Positions 44,110-54,805 are shown, numbered from the stretch's first letter. The stretch is DNA of 64,000 nt from Rhodospirillales bacterium (GCA_014380005.1 JACMKT010000237.1:1-64000), one strand, 5' to 3'. Numbers and translations: made by a program. Notes: generated from the sequence alone by a model not told the origin.

Positions 44110-45963
44110 TCAGTCCACGGCCACCGGCTGGGCCGGCACGATGGCCTTGGGCCCGCACGATTCCACGCACATGTGGCAACCGGTGCACATGGCGGTGTCG
44201 ATGGTGGTGTATTTCTTGACGATGTCGGGGGCGGCGTCGCGCTTGATCACTTCGGTCTTCTTCACCGAAATGGCCGGGCAGCCCACATTGATGCAATTGC
44301 CGCAGCCGGTGCAGTCGTTGTCCACCACCAGATACGGGGTCAGCTTGCCGTAGAATTCCGACAGCACGCAAGGACGGTCGGTGATGATCACCGAGGGCTC
44401 GTGAATGTCGATTTCCTGGCGGATCAGCTTGAACAGCACCGGCAGCTTGTAGGGATCGACCTTGTGGATGCGCTCGGCCTTGACGCCCAGGGCCTCGACC
44501 AGTTGGGCGAAGTCCACCCGGGGGGTGTCCTCGCCGTGCAGACCCTTGCCGGTGCCGGCATGGTTCTGGCCGCCGGTCATGCCGGTGGTGCGGTTGTCCA
44601 GCAGCAGGGTGGTGACGTTGCCCCGGTTATAAACGATGTCCAGCAGGCCCTGCATGCCCATGTGCAGGAAGGTGGAATCGCCGATGACCGAGACGATGGC
44701 CTTGTCCTTGGTCTCTTCCGAACGCGCCTTGTCCATGCCCAGGGCGATGCCCATGGACGCACCCATGGAGATGGTGGTGTCCAAAGCGTTCCACGGGCTG
44801 CCGGCGCCCAGGGTGTAGCAGCCGATATCGCCCGAAATCTGCACCCGCTTGCGCAGGCGCGACAGGGTGTAATAGACGCCCATATGGGGGCAGGCCGGGC
44901 ACATGGTCGGCGGGCGCGGGAAGGGCTCGTATTTGGGATAGGTGGTGGTGGCCGGCGGCTCTTCGCCACGGAACTTGAACACCGCCGGGATCAGAATGTT
45001 GGGGGTCAGCTCGCCCAGGCGGGGCAGCAGATCCTTGCCGTGGATATCCTGCAGGCCGGCGGCCTTCAACTCGTTCTCCACCAGCGGCTCGGTCTCTTCC
45101 ACCACGATCAGGTGATCGACGGTGGCGCGGAACGCCTTGATGGCCTGGACCGGCACCGGATAGGTGAAGCCCATCTTGAACACCGGGGCGTCGGGGAAGC
45201 TTTCACGCACATGCATGAAGGCCGGGCCCGAGGTGACGAAGCCCACGCGCTTGTCCGTGCCCGCATCGATAACGTTCAGCACCGAGGCTTCTGCGGCCTT
45301 GCGCAGCTCGTCTTCGCGGGCGATCTGCTTGGGCAGCATGGCCTTGGCGTTGTTGGGTGTCATCACCCAGCGCTTGGCGGTGATGTCGAAGCCGGTGGTG
45401 GCGCGGTTGTTGCGCTCGCCCACGGTGACCAGCGCCTTCACATGACAGATTCGGGTGGTCAGGCGCAGCAGCACCGGAGTGTTGTACTGCTCCGAGATAT
45501 CGAAGGCGGCCTTGACCATGTCGAAGGCTTCCTGGCTGTCCGCCGGCTCCAGCACCGGGACATGGGCGAAGCGGCCCCAGAAGCGCGAATCCTGCTCGTT
45601 CTGCGACGACGACAGACCCACGTCATCGGCGATGGCGATGACCAGACCGCCGACCACGCCGGCCAGGGTCTGGGTCATGAAGGCGTCCGAGGCCACGTTC
45701 ATGCCCACATGCTTCATGGCGCAGAAAGCGCGGGCGCCCGACATGGAGGCACCGATGGCCACTTCCAACGAGACCTTCTCGTTCACAGACCACTCGGCAT
45801 ACAGATCGGGATAAAGCGCGATCTGCTCCAGCATCTCGGTGGACGGCGTGCCCGGATAGGCGGCGGCGACCTTGACCCCGGCCTCCCACACGCCCCGCGC
45901 GATGGCTTCGTTGCCCGAAAGCAGCAGGCGGCTGGCGGCCTTAGCCTGAACGGCAGCGGACAT
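44110..45963 (-). CDS. iorA: Indolepyruvate ferredoxin oxidoreductase subunit alpha
   Basis: LSGNEAIARGVWEAGVKVAAAYPGTPSTEM; TPP-binding GDSTFLHMGMQGLLDIVYNRGN; C-terminal 4Fe-4S CTGCGNCINVGCP, CTGCHMCVESCGP. Confidence 0.94.
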   Translation of the reverse strand: MSAAVQAKAASRLLLSGNEAIARGVWEAGVKVAAAYPGTPSTEMLEQIALYPDLYAEWSVNEKVSLEVAIGASMSGARAFCAMKHVGMNVASDAFMTQTLAGVVGGLVIAIADDVGLSSSQNEQDSRFWGRFAHVPVLEPADSQEAFDMVKAAFDISEQYNTPVLLRLTTRICHVKALVTVGERNNRATTGFDITAKRWVMTPNNAKAMLPKQIAREDELRKAAEASVLNVIDAGTDKRVGFVTSGPAFMHVRESFPDAPVFKMGFTYPVPVQAIKAFRATVDHLIVVEETEPLVENELKAAGLQDIHGKDLLPRLGELTPNILIPAVFKFRGEEPPATTTYPKYEPFPRPPTMCPACPHMGVYYTLSRLRKRVQISGDIGCYTLGAGSPWNALDTTISMGASMGIALGMDKARSEETKDKAIVSVIGDSTFLHMGMQGLLDIVYNRGNVTTLLLDNRTTGMTGGQNHAGTGKGLHGEDTPRVDFAQLVEALGVKAERIHKVDPYKLPVLFKLIRQEIDIHEPSVIITDRPCVLSEFYGKLTPYLVVDNDCTGCGNCINVGCPAISVKKTEVIKRDAAPDIVKKYTTIDTAMCTGCHMCVESCGPKAIVPAQPVAVD

Positions 45964-46086
45964 GGATTCCTCACCTCGTCGTGATTTTTCGATTCTTTAG
46001 TTTCCTGGCGCGGGTGTGCCCCCGCGAAGGGGCTAGAACGTAACATCTTTGGGGGAGGGTTCGGAAGGGGGATGCGTGCCGTGGGC

Positions 46087-46956
46087 TCAGCCCGTGCGGC
46101 GGAACGCCCAGTATAGACTGGGACTGGCGAAGGCTATTCCGCTGCCCAGTCCTGCTTCACTTAAACCGGCATGGGCGGCGAGGGCACGCAGATGCGCCTT
46201 GCTGCGGCAATACCGGCGGGTGCCGCCGAATGTGATTCCGGTGCCCATGTGGTCAGGGGCGGAATAGTCGCTGAATAGCAGAAGGCCACCGGGTCGCAAC
46301 GCCGTGGCGCAGGCGGTCATGAATGGGGCGAGGTCGGCCAGATAATAGGCTGCGCCCATGCAGACGATGATATCGGCGCTGGCGGGTTTGGCGGTCAACG
46401 TCGTAACCATGTCGGCTTCGATCACCTGATCGTAAAGACCGCTAGCCTGGGCGCGGGTGGCCATGGTGGACGAGATGTCGATGCCGATCAGCGTGCCGGC
46501 ATAGGGCTTCAGGGCGGGAGCGGCCAATCCTGAACCGCACGCAGCGTCGATCAGGGTTCCGCCGCTGCACTGGGCCAGCCACTCGGGCGCGAATTCCATG
46601 AACGCGGCCACGGTATCGCGATGAATGGAAATATGGTCGTAGTCGTAAGTGGCGTATTCCGCCTCGGTCTGCTGGATTTCGGCACTTAGCCCGGATGCTG
46701 GGCGAAGGCAGCGGTGGAAGTATTCTATGGACAATTCGCGGTCGCCCAAGCGCCAATAAAGGATGGCAAGGGTTTGAAAGAATCTATAGCCCCCCTCCGT
46801 TTCCCCCAAATGCTCGCCCATGGCATCGATGGCGTCCTCCAGATCGCCATCGGGCGCGACCCAGGCGCTCCATTTGGCGAAGGTGGGCAGCAAGTTCTCC
46901 AGGGGGGTGCGGGACGCGATTTCAAGCGCAGCAGTTGCTTCGTGAGGATTTCGCAT
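46087..46956 (-). CDS. SAM-dependent methyltransferase with N-terminal TPR-like region
   Basis: GGTLIDAACGSGLAAPALKPYAGTLIGIDISSTMATRAQASGLYDQVIEADMV. Confidence 0.82.
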   Translation of the reverse strand: MRNPHEATAALEIASRTPLENLLPTFAKWSAWVAPDGDLEDAIDAMGEHLGETEGGYRFFQTLAILYWRLGDRELSIEYFHRCLRPASGLSAEIQQTEAEYATYDYDHISIHRDTVAAFMEFAPEWLAQCSGGTLIDAACGSGLAAPALKPYAGTLIGIDISSTMATRAQASGLYDQVIEADMVTTLTAKPASADIIVCMGAAYYLADLAPFMTACATALRPGGLLLFSDYSAPDHMGTGITFGGTRRYCRSKAHLRALAAHAGLSEAGLGSGIAFASPSLYWAFRRTG

Positions 46957-46961
46957 GCGTT

Positions 46962-48263
46962 TTATTCCTTCCGCAAATCCCGCACCCGCACCGCCTTGCC
47001 CTGGCTGCGCGGCACCTCGTCCGGCAGTCGGATCACCACTTCGCATGACACGCCGCACATGCTTTTGATGTGGTGGCGGACGTGGTGGGCCAGCACTTTG
47101 CGTGAGGCCTCGTCGCCCGTTTCGGCGGCTTCGGCTTCCACGGTCAGATGGTCCATGCTGCCTTGGCGCGAGACCACCAGTTGGTAATGGGGTGACAGGC
47201 CGGGGAAGCCCACCAGCACTGCTTCGATTTGGCTGGGGTACAGGTTCACGCCGCGGATGATCAGCATGTCGTCGTTGCGCCCGGTCACCCGCAGGATGCG
47301 CACATGGGTGCGGCCGCAACGGCAGGGCTCGGTGGTCAGCCGGGTGATGTCGCGGGTGCGGTAGCGGATCATGGGCAGGCCGCGCTTGGTCAGGGTGGTG
47401 ATGACCAATTCGCCGGCTTCGCCCATGGGCAGGGGCTCCTGGGTTTCGGGATCGATGATCTCGAACAGGAAATGATCTTCCCAGCCGTGCAGGCCCAGGC
47501 GGTCGGGGCATTCCATGGCGACGCCCGGCCCCATGATCTCGGACAGGCCGTAGGAATCCATGGATTTGACGCCCAGGCGGCGGTCCAGTTCGGCGCGCAT
47601 GGTCTCGGACCACGGCTCGGCGCCGAAAATGCCCACGCGCAATGTGCCGGTGGCAAGGTCCACGCCCATGCGCTCGGCCATTTCCGCCAAATTCAGCGCA
47701 TAGGACGGGGTGGCGTTCAGCACGGTGGCGCCGAAATCCTGGATCAGGGCGATCTGGCGCTCGGTCTGGCCGCCTGAGACGGGGACCACCGTGCAGCCCA
47801 GCCGCTCGGCGCCGTAATGGAAGCCCAAGCCGCCGGTGAACAGGCCGTAGCCCAAGGCATTGTGCATGATGTCGCCGGGCCGCACCCCGGCGCAGGCCAG
47901 GGAACGGGCGATCAGATCGGCCCAGCGGTCGATATCGTCCTGGGTATAGCCCACCAATGTGGGCTTGCCGGTGGTGCCGGAACTGGCATGCAGGCGGACC
48001 AATTCCTCACGCGGGACGGCGAACAGGCCGAAGGGGTAGTTGTCGCGCAGATCGGACTTCACCGTGAAGGGAAAGCGCGCCAAATCCTCCAGATGGACCA
48101 GATCGTCGGGGGTTACACCTTTGGCGTCGAACGCGGCGCGGGTGTGGGGCACGTTGGCATAGGCATGGGCCAGAGTCTGCTTCAACCGCTCCAATTGCAG
48201 GCGCTTCAGCGCCGCGCGGTCCATGCGCTCGATCTCGGGCGCATACATGAAACTGGCCGTCAT
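46962..48263 (-). CDS. paaK: Phenylacetate-CoA ligase
   Basis: LVRLHASSGTTGKPTLVGYTQDDIDRWADL; SYGLSEIMGPGVAMEC; RGVNLYPSQIEAVL. Confidence 0.93.
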   Translation of the reverse strand: MTASFMYAPEIERMDRAALKRLQLERLKQTLAHAYANVPHTRAAFDAKGVTPDDLVHLEDLARFPFTVKSDLRDNYPFGLFAVPREELVRLHASSGTTGKPTLVGYTQDDIDRWADLIARSLACAGVRPGDIMHNALGYGLFTGGLGFHYGAERLGCTVVPVSGGQTERQIALIQDFGATVLNATPSYALNLAEMAERMGVDLATGTLRVGIFGAEPWSETMRAELDRRLGVKSMDSYGLSEIMGPGVAMECPDRLGLHGWEDHFLFEIIDPETQEPLPMGEAGELVITTLTKRGLPMIRYRTRDITRLTTEPCRCGRTHVRILRVTGRNDDMLIIRGVNLYPSQIEAVLVGFPGLSPHYQLVVSRQGSMDHLTVEAEAAETGDEASRKVLAHHVRHHIKSMCGVSCEVVIRLPDEVPRSQGKAVRVRDLRKE

Positions 48264-48344
48264 CGTGCTCTCCCCCTTTGCCCCGCTCTTATGGCGGATG
48301 GGGGATTTACCTCTTATTGGCGGGGTATGGCAATGGGGGGCGCT

Positions 48345-49088
48345 TTAAGGCGCGATCAGCCCCTGGGTGATCGCCTTGGCAATGGCTTGGGCCGTGGTCG
48401 CCGTGCCCAGCTTTTCGCGGGCGGAACGCAGGGCGCCGGCCACGTCGGGTTCGGGGCGGTGGATGCGGCCCGAGATTTCCCACAGGGAATGGCCGTGGGC
48501 GATGCCGGTCAGGCATTGGCGCTCGATGGCCGACAATTCGTCTTCCGGGGTTTCCACGTCCAGCAGCCGTTCCACCGCCGTGTGGTAATAGACCGCCAAC
48601 AGCTTCAGCTTGGCCTGGGCGCCCATGACCTCCTGCAATTCGGCGACGGAGGAAAAGGCGTAGGACAGCACGGCGATGCAGCCCTCGGCGGTGTGGAACG
48701 GGATGGTGAAGCCGTCGCGGATGCCGAAATCGGCGGCCTCGGCGAACAGTTTTTGCTGGGCTGGGGACAACCCGCCCGGGCGGGTGGCAAGGTGGCGCCA
48801 CGAGAAAGGCAGGTGGCTGCGCTGGGCCTCCAGCACCACCGGGTCGATGAACTGGTAGCGGTTGGCGAAATAATGGGCCGTCCATTCCGCCGGGTACGAG
48901 CTGTCGATATAGGGCTGCTCCAGGCCGGGCCGGGAATTGCCGTACAGGTAATAGCTGACATGGGCCTGGGCGGCGAAATGGGACAGTGCCGTCTGGGCCG
49001 AAGGAATGTCCTTGGCCCATAACAGCTGAGAGGTCAGTCCGGCGACCCAGTCGTCCAACAGCGCGACTCCCATACTTCGCCAAATCAT
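48345..49088 (-). CDS. LuxR-family regulator with autoinducer-binding-like domain
   Basis: N-terminal PAB domain-like YPAEWTAHYFANRYQFIDPVV; C-terminal HTH LSAIERQCLTGIAHGHSLWEISGRI. Confidence 0.85.
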   Translation of the reverse strand: MIWRSMGVALLDDWVAGLTSQLLWAKDIPSAQTALSHFAAQAHVSYYLYGNSRPGLEQPYIDSSYPAEWTAHYFANRYQFIDPVVLEAQRSHLPFSWRHLATRPGGLSPAQQKLFAEAADFGIRDGFTIPFHTAEGCIAVLSYAFSSVAELQEVMGAQAKLKLLAVYYHTAVERLLDVETPEDELSAIERQCLTGIAHGHSLWEISGRIHRPEPDVAGALRSAREKLGTATTAQAIAKAITQGLIAP

Positions 49089-49146
49089 AAAATGGCTAGG
49101 GGAAGCTTACGCGCGTTTGGCGAGTCCGCCTAGTCGGGTGAACACC

Positions 49147-50607
49147 CTATGCCAAACCTCCCATGCAGACATATTTGACTTCCAGGAATTCCTCGATGCC
49201 GTAGGAACTGCCTTCGCGGCCGATGCCGGATTCCTTCATGCCGCCGAACGGCGCCACTTCCGTGGAGATAATGCCTTCGTTGACGCCGACGATGCCGTAT
49301 TCCAGTGCCGACGATACCCGCCAGCAGCGGCCCACGTCGCGGGTATAGAAATAAGCGGCTAGGCCGAATTCCGTATCGTTGGCCTGCCTTACCGCTTCCG
49401 CCTCGGTTTCGAATTTGAACAGGGGCGCCACCGGGCCGAAGGTCTCTTCCCGGGCGCACAGCATGTCGGGGGTGACGCCGGTCAGGATGGTGGGTTCAAA
49501 GAAGGTGCCGCCCAGGGCGTGGCGCTTGCCGCCCAGCATCACCTTGGCGCCCTTGCTCAGGGCGTCGGCGATGTGGCGTTCCACCTTGTCCACCGCCTGG
49601 GTGTTGATCAGCGGGCCTTGCTGGGTCTCGCCCTTGAGGCCCGGTCCCACCACCAGCTTCTTCACCGCTTCGGCCAGCTTGGCGGCGAAAGCGTCGTAGA
49701 TGCCGGCCTGGACCAGAATGCGGTTGGCGCAGACGCAGGTCTGGCCGGTGTTGCGGAATTTGGACGCCAGGGCGCCGGTCACCGCCGCATCCACATCGGC
49801 ATCGTCGAACACGATGAAGGGGGCGTTGCCGCCCAATTCGAAACTGACCTTCTTCATGGTGCCGGCGCATTGCTTCATGAGCAGCTTGCCCACCTCGGTA
49901 GAGCCGGTGAAGCTGAGCTTGCGGACGATGGGGTTGGCGGTCAGTTCACCGCCCACGGCCACGTAATCGGCGGTGGGCAGGATGTTGAAGACGCCCGCCG
50001 GAATGCCGGCACGCTCGGCCAGTTCGGCCAGGGCCAGGGCGGATAGGGGCGTGTCCTCGCCCGGCTTGACCACCACGGTGCAGCCCGCCGCCAGGGCCGG
50101 GGCGCATTTGCGGGTGATCATGGCATTGGGGAAGTTCCACGGGGTGATGGCGGCGACCACGCCCACCGGTTCCTTGGTCACCAGAATGCGGCGGCCCGGA
50201 GCGTTCTCGGGGATGATGTCGCCGTTCACCCGCTTGGCTTCCTCGGCATACCACTCGATGAAGGCGGCGCCGTAGACCACTTCACCCTTGGACTCGGCCA
50301 GCGGTTTACCTTGTTCAGCCGTCATGATGATTGCCAGATCGTCGCCGGCGGCCAGGATCAGCTCGAACCACTTCTTCAGGACGCTCGCGCGGTCCTTGGC
50401 GGTGCGGGCGCGCCATGCGGGCAAAGCGCGGTTGGCGGCGTCGATGGCGCGGCGGGTTTCCGTGGCACCCAGCGAGGCCACCTGGGTAATGATGGAGCCA
50501 TCCGCCGGATTGGACACCGCGAAAGACGCACCGGAATCCGCATGGATCCACTTGCCGTCCACATAGGCCTGGCTGCGCAGCAGCGTGGGATCACGAAGGT
50601 CTAGCAT
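49147..50607 (-). CDS. gabD: NAD(P)-dependent succinate-semialdehyde dehydrogenase
   Basis: [61 protein letters not shown]. Confidence 0.92.
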   Translation of the reverse strand: MLDLRDPTLLRSQAYVDGKWIHADSGASFAVSNPADGSIITQVASLGATETRRAIDAANRALPAWRARTAKDRASVLKKWFELILAAGDDLAIIMTAEQGKPLAESKGEVVYGAAFIEWYAEEAKRVNGDIIPENAPGRRILVTKEPVGVVAAITPWNFPNAMITRKCAPALAAGCTVVVKPGEDTPLSALALAELAERAGIPAGVFNILPTADYVAVGGELTANPIVRKLSFTGSTEVGKLLMKQCAGTMKKVSFELGGNAPFIVFDDADVDAAVTGALASKFRNTGQTCVCANRILVQAGIYDAFAAKLAEAVKKLVVGPGLKGETQQGPLINTQAVDKVERHIADALSKGAKVMLGGKRHALGGTFFEPTILTGVTPDMLCAREETFGPVAPLFKFETEAEAVRQANDTEFGLAAYFYTRDVGRCWRVSSALEYGIVGVNEGIISTEVAPFGGMKESGIGREGSSYGIEEFLEVKYVCMGGLA

Positions 50608-50682
50608 GGCGTCGTTTCCTTAGGCGAAGGCGTTTATCCAGATATACTCAGGTCCACCCCCAACGGAAAGGCCTTCGCCGCC

Positions 50683-51534
50683 ATGCCCAGCACTCTCCTC
50701 GGCCCGCGTTCGCTCTATCTGCCCATCGCCGGCCACGAGGTACATGTCACCGAATGGGGCGACCGCGACGCCCCGGCCCTGGTCATGTGGCATGGGCTGG
50801 CCCGCGTCGGGCGCGATTTCGACACCATCGCCCGCCAATTGGCCCCCATGTTCCACATCATCTGCCCCGATACCATCGGGCGCGGCCTGTCCAGCTGGTC
50901 CAAGAACCCGCAGGATGATTACACCGTGCCGGCCTATTGCGGCCATGCGGTGGAATTGCTGGACCAATTGGGGCTGGATAAGGTGCGCTGGGTCGGCACC
51001 TCCATGGGCGGCATCATCGGCATGGCCCTGGCCGGGACCAAGGAAACCGCCGGGCGCATTGACCGGCTGGTGATCAACGATGTGGGGCCGGAACTGAACA
51101 AGCCGGCGGTGGAGCGCATCAAGGCCTATGTCACCATGGTGCCGGAATTCGCCACAATGGCCCAGTTCGAGGGCTTCCTGCGGCTGGCCTATGCGCCGTT
51201 CGGCAAGCTGACCGACGCGGAATGGCGGGTCATGGCCGAAACCTCGCTGCGGCGGCGCGACAACGGCAGCTATTCATCCCATTACGATCCGGCGGTGATG
51301 ACCGTGTTCGCCGAACACATTGATGAGTTCGACATGTGGGACATCTACGATGCCATCACCTGCCCGACTCTGCTGGTGCGGGGGGCGGAGTCTGATCTGT
51401 TGCTGGCCGACGTGGCGCTGAAAATGACCCAACGCGGCCCGAGCCCGGCCTTGGTCACGGTGCCGGGCTGCGGCCATGCGCCGGCGTTGAATACGTCGGA
51501 TCAGATTGCGGTGCTGAAGGGGTTCTTGGCGTAG
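50683..51534 (+). CDS. Alpha/beta-fold hydrolase
   Basis: VRWVGTSMGGIIGMALAG nucleophile elbow; C-terminal GCGHAPAL. Confidence 0.9.
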   Translation: MPSTLLGPRSLYLPIAGHEVHVTEWGDRDAPALVMWHGLARVGRDFDTIARQLAPMFHIICPDTIGRGLSSWSKNPQDDYTVPAYCGHAVELLDQLGLDKVRWVGTSMGGIIGMALAGTKETAGRIDRLVINDVGPELNKPAVERIKAYVTMVPEFATMAQFEGFLRLAYAPFGKLTDAEWRVMAETSLRRRDNGSYSSHYDPAVMTVFAEHIDEFDMWDIYDAITCPTLLVRGAESDLLLADVALKMTQRGPSPALVTVPGCGHAPALNTSDQIAVLKGFLA

Positions 51535-51548
51535 GGGGGAGGGGAAAT

Positions 51549-53873
51549 TTAAGTCCCCGGCCAGTGGTTCTCGCCGTCCATGATGAATTCGGCGCGCTCT
51601 TCGTCCTTGGGCTTCTTCTTGCGCGGCTTCTTCTTGGCGCCATCGTCGCCCGCATCGGCTCGTTCCATCATTTTGGCGACGGTTGCCAGCACGGTTTCCA
51701 CGCTGGGGGCTTGGCGTTCGGTGATGTTGTCGTCAATTCCCACCGGCGCCGCTTCCGCTTCTGGCACCACGTCGTGGGCCTCGATTTCGGGGCGGCGGCG
51801 TAAGTGGTAGACGGTTTGTTTGCCGAAATCCTTGGCCAGGGACAGCACGCCCACATATTCGCTGACGAAGTGTTCTTCGAATTCCTCGCCGTTATTGACC
51901 GCTTCCGAGCGTAGCGCCGATTGCTCGGCGGTCATGACGGCGACGAATTGCTGGGTGGCGTAGACGTGGCCGATGACGGTGACCGGCTCCAGCCGGGCGG
52001 CACGGTTGATGTGGCTGCCGTAGAAATTCTTGCGCCCGCAGATGGGGTCGATGGCTTCGAACACCGGCCCGGCATGCAGCGAGATGCGCAGGTTCAGCGG
52101 GTTGGGCAATTGGTCCAGCATTTCCTCGCCCAGGCGCGCCACCGCTTCCTGCATGGTCAGGGCGTATTCGGCCATGGGGGTGGCCTTGTCCATGACGGCG
52201 AAGATGGCGTCGCCCCAGGTGTTGATGCTGGTGGGCTCGATGCCCGCCGCCACCATGCTGTCCTTCAGCCGGGACAGGAAGTCCAGGAAGGCCGGGATGT
52301 TTTCTTCCTTCAGCTTGGAATAGCCGGCGATGTCGCAGAACAGCATGGAGCGGATGACGCGGCCCTGTTCGGCCTCTTCCTCGTCGCCGCCGAAATCCAG
52401 ATTGGGCAAGGCCGGGCCGTCGGGGCCGATCAGTTCGGGGAATTGTTGCAGCAAGCCGTCCAGATCGATGATGCGCAGCTTGGCGATGTCTTCCCATTGG
52501 TCGATGAAGTCACCGGCACCGCCCACCAACGAGCCCGGCATCATGTCCCACACCGCCAGCAGATAGGGCGCGGTGTGCAGGAAGGTCGACCGCAATGTGG
52601 CCAAGCCGTGCAGGCACTGATTGGCGAAGCGGTACAGCATGTCGTGGCCGAGATAGCGTTCCTCGGTGGCATAGGTCACCGAGGCGGCCAGCTTCAGCGC
52701 GTTGCGGAAGCGCATTTCCCAGCGCGGGCCGCCATAGCGCACCTGATTGGCGATGAAATCGTCCATGGCGAAGGGCATCACCACGTTGACCTCGGCGCCG
52801 CGCTCCAGCATGGCTTCGATGAACAGCAAATCCGAGCCGCAGGCGGCCATGGAATAGCCGATCTGGGCGTCCAGCTCTTCCAATTGCTGGGCGATTTCGG
52901 CGCGGACCGAGGCTTCCAAGGCGGGCGGGAAGTGCGGGCCTTCGCCGGGATGGTCCAGGGCGTGGCCGGTGAACACCACCACGGTGGGCGGCTTGATGAT
53001 GTCGTCCAGTTCCGCCGGCACGTCGATGCCGCCCTGGCGCACCAACTCCAATTGCTTCAGGGCGGAAACCACGCGGCCGTAATGCACGCCTTCAATGGTG
53101 CGCGCCCATTCGAAGGTGCCGATGGCGGCTTCGCTTTCGCCCACCAGCAACTGGGCCAGACCCAAGGTGGAAAGGATGCGGTAGCGGATTTCCGGCGACA
53201 GCGTAGGGTCGGTCTCGCCGTCGTTCATCAATTCCGTGATGCGGGCGGCCAGTTGCCGTGCCTGGGCGCGGTCGCCCAGTAGCTGCGACATGATGGCGGC
53301 TTCGATGCCGTCGCGGGGATTGGAACTGGAATGGAAGGCGCGCAGGAACAGGTCGCGGCAATGGGCCAGATCGTGGCGCCGGCCCGAGGACAGCCATGCT
53401 TCGCGGAACACGCGGGCCAGGGCGTTGTAGGTCTCGGCGTCGGCGGTGGCGACCAAGCGCTTGCCGCGCACCAGATCGATGGATTCGGCCAGTTCGGCCA
53501 TGGCGGCCAGCGAGCGGTCGGTATCCCGGCTGTCCAGGGTCTCGATGGCGCTTTTCAGGCTGGTTTGCAGGCGGCGGAACGGTCCCTCGTCGATGAGGAT
53601 GGCGTCCAGCAGCGGCCCCAACAGGCGCCGCGCTTCGTCTACCGCACCGGTCTGGGACAAAGCGATGGCGCCGAAGATGGCCAGCTTGACGCTGTCGGGA
53701 TGGACCCTGAGGCCGTCGCGACAGACGTCATGGGCCAGGAAGTTCTGGCCGTCATCCAGCAACGCACGGGCTGTGCGTTCCCATTCTTCCTGCGATCGCG
53801 GCGCGTTGGATGTCGTATCGGCCACGGGCCCCAGCCCTCCCAGCATATTAATCCCCAAGCCCATATTTAACAC
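51549..53873 (-). CDS. TPR-region plus adenylate/guanylate cyclase domain protein (774 aa)
   Basis: C-terminal class III cyclase-like SMLFCDIAGYSKLKEENIPAFLDFL...TSINTWGDAIFAVMD...LRISLHAGPVF; N-term TPR/DUF4071-like. Confidence 0.85.
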   Translation of the reverse strand: MLNMGLGINMLGGLGPVADTTSNAPRSQEEWERTARALLDDGQNFLAHDVCRDGLRVHPDSVKLAIFGAIALSQTGAVDEARRLLGPLLDAILIDEGPFRRLQTSLKSAIETLDSRDTDRSLAAMAELAESIDLVRGKRLVATADAETYNALARVFREAWLSSGRRHDLAHCRDLFLRAFHSSSNPRDGIEAAIMSQLLGDRAQARQLAARITELMNDGETDPTLSPEIRYRILSTLGLAQLLVGESEAAIGTFEWARTIEGVHYGRVVSALKQLELVRQGGIDVPAELDDIIKPPTVVVFTGHALDHPGEGPHFPPALEASVRAEIAQQLEELDAQIGYSMAACGSDLLFIEAMLERGAEVNVVMPFAMDDFIANQVRYGGPRWEMRFRNALKLAASVTYATEERYLGHDMLYRFANQCLHGLATLRSTFLHTAPYLLAVWDMMPGSLVGGAGDFIDQWEDIAKLRIIDLDGLLQQFPELIGPDGPALPNLDFGGDEEEAEQGRVIRSMLFCDIAGYSKLKEENIPAFLDFLSRLKDSMVAAGIEPTSINTWGDAIFAVMDKATPMAEYALTMQEAVARLGEEMLDQLPNPLNLRISLHAGPVFEAIDPICGRKNFYGSHINRAARLEPVTVIGHVYATQQFVAVMTAEQSALRSEAVNNGEEFEEHFVSEYVGVLSLAKDFGKQTVYHLRRRPEIEAHDVVPEAEAAPVGIDDNITERQAPSVETVLATVAKMMERADAGDDGAKKKPRKKKPKDEERAEFIMDGENHWPGT

Positions 53874-53900
53874 GGCTTTTCCCCGAAGGGGTAGGGGCGC

Positions 53901-54626
53901 CTAACTTCTAGTGGGCGACAGGCGGAATTCCAGCAGGCCGTCCAGGCGGCCCAACGCTTCCACCAGCTTGATGGGCTTGGTCGGCGCCTTGGCGTACAGC
54001 ACCAGATCGTATTCGAACCGGGTGCCTTCCTGGGCCAGTTGGAAAGTCCAGTCCGAGACCTCCCAGCCGAACTGCTCCATCAGCGCGCGGATGTCGGCGG
54101 CGTTGGGGGTTCGGTCGTGGGGGAATTTTAGGGACAGATGCATCATGGTCTGGTGGGGCAGGGCGGTTTCGATGCTGCGCACGCCGCTCATCAACGCCAC
54201 CGTGATCAGGGCGGCGCAGATGGCGGCGCCGTAGAAGCCCACGCCGATGACCACGCCGATGGCCGCCGTCATCCAGATGGAGGCCGCCGTGGACAGGCCG
54301 CGGATGGACAGGCCTTCTTTCATGATGACGCCGGCGCCCAGAAAGCCGATGCCGGTCATGATGCCCTGTATGACGCGGGTGGGATCGGCGGTTCCGGGCA
54401 CGGCGGACATGCCGCCGAACCAATGGGCGGGATAGGCGTTGATGACGGTCAGCAGGCACGAGGCCACGCAGACCAGGGCATAGGTGCGGATGCCGGCGGC
54501 GCGGCCATGATAGGACCGCTCATAGCCAATCAATACGCCCACTGCCAGTGCGCCCAGCAGATGCAGCAAGATGATGCCGTTGGTGACCAGTTCCGGGGCC
54601 GTCCAATAGGCCTTCAGCACATCCAT
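53901..54626 (-). CDS. MgtC/SapB-family membrane protein
   Basis: LLGALAVGVLIGYERSYHGRAAGIRTYALVCVASCLLTVI; GIMTGIGFLGAGVIMKEGLSIRGLSTAASIW. Confidence 0.92.
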   Translation of the reverse strand: MDVLKAYWTAPELVTNGIILLHLLGALAVGVLIGYERSYHGRAAGIRTYALVCVASCLLTVINAYPAHWFGGMSAVPGTADPTRVIQGIMTGIGFLGAGVIMKEGLSIRGLSTAASIWMTAAIGVVIGVGFYGAAICAALITVALMSGVRSIETALPHQTMMHLSLKFPHDRTPNAADIRALMEQFGWEVSDWTFQLAQEGTRFEYDLVLYAKAPTKPIKLVEALGRLDGLLEFRLSPTRS

Positions 54627-54805
54627 GACCGCATTCCCCCAGAGTCCGTGGCGGTCAGAATAGGACATGACGGTTGAGTTAAGCTTAAGGCCATGGGCCG
54701 GCATTGGTCGGGGCAACCGCTACGAAATCGTCAAGACCTCCACCACCGATTTGGGCCGGTTCCTGGTGGCGTGGACCGCCTATAGCGCCATCCTATGGGT
54801 CGTCC

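Noticed and set aside
44002-45984. 660-aa plus-strand ORF opposite iorA
   Set aside because: Antisense to iorA, which has TPP and 4Fe-4S motifs; the His/Gly/Asp-rich translation is a typical artefact.
51921-53282. 453-aa plus-strand ORF opposite the cyclase protein
   Set aside because: Antisense shadow ORF with no coherent domain.
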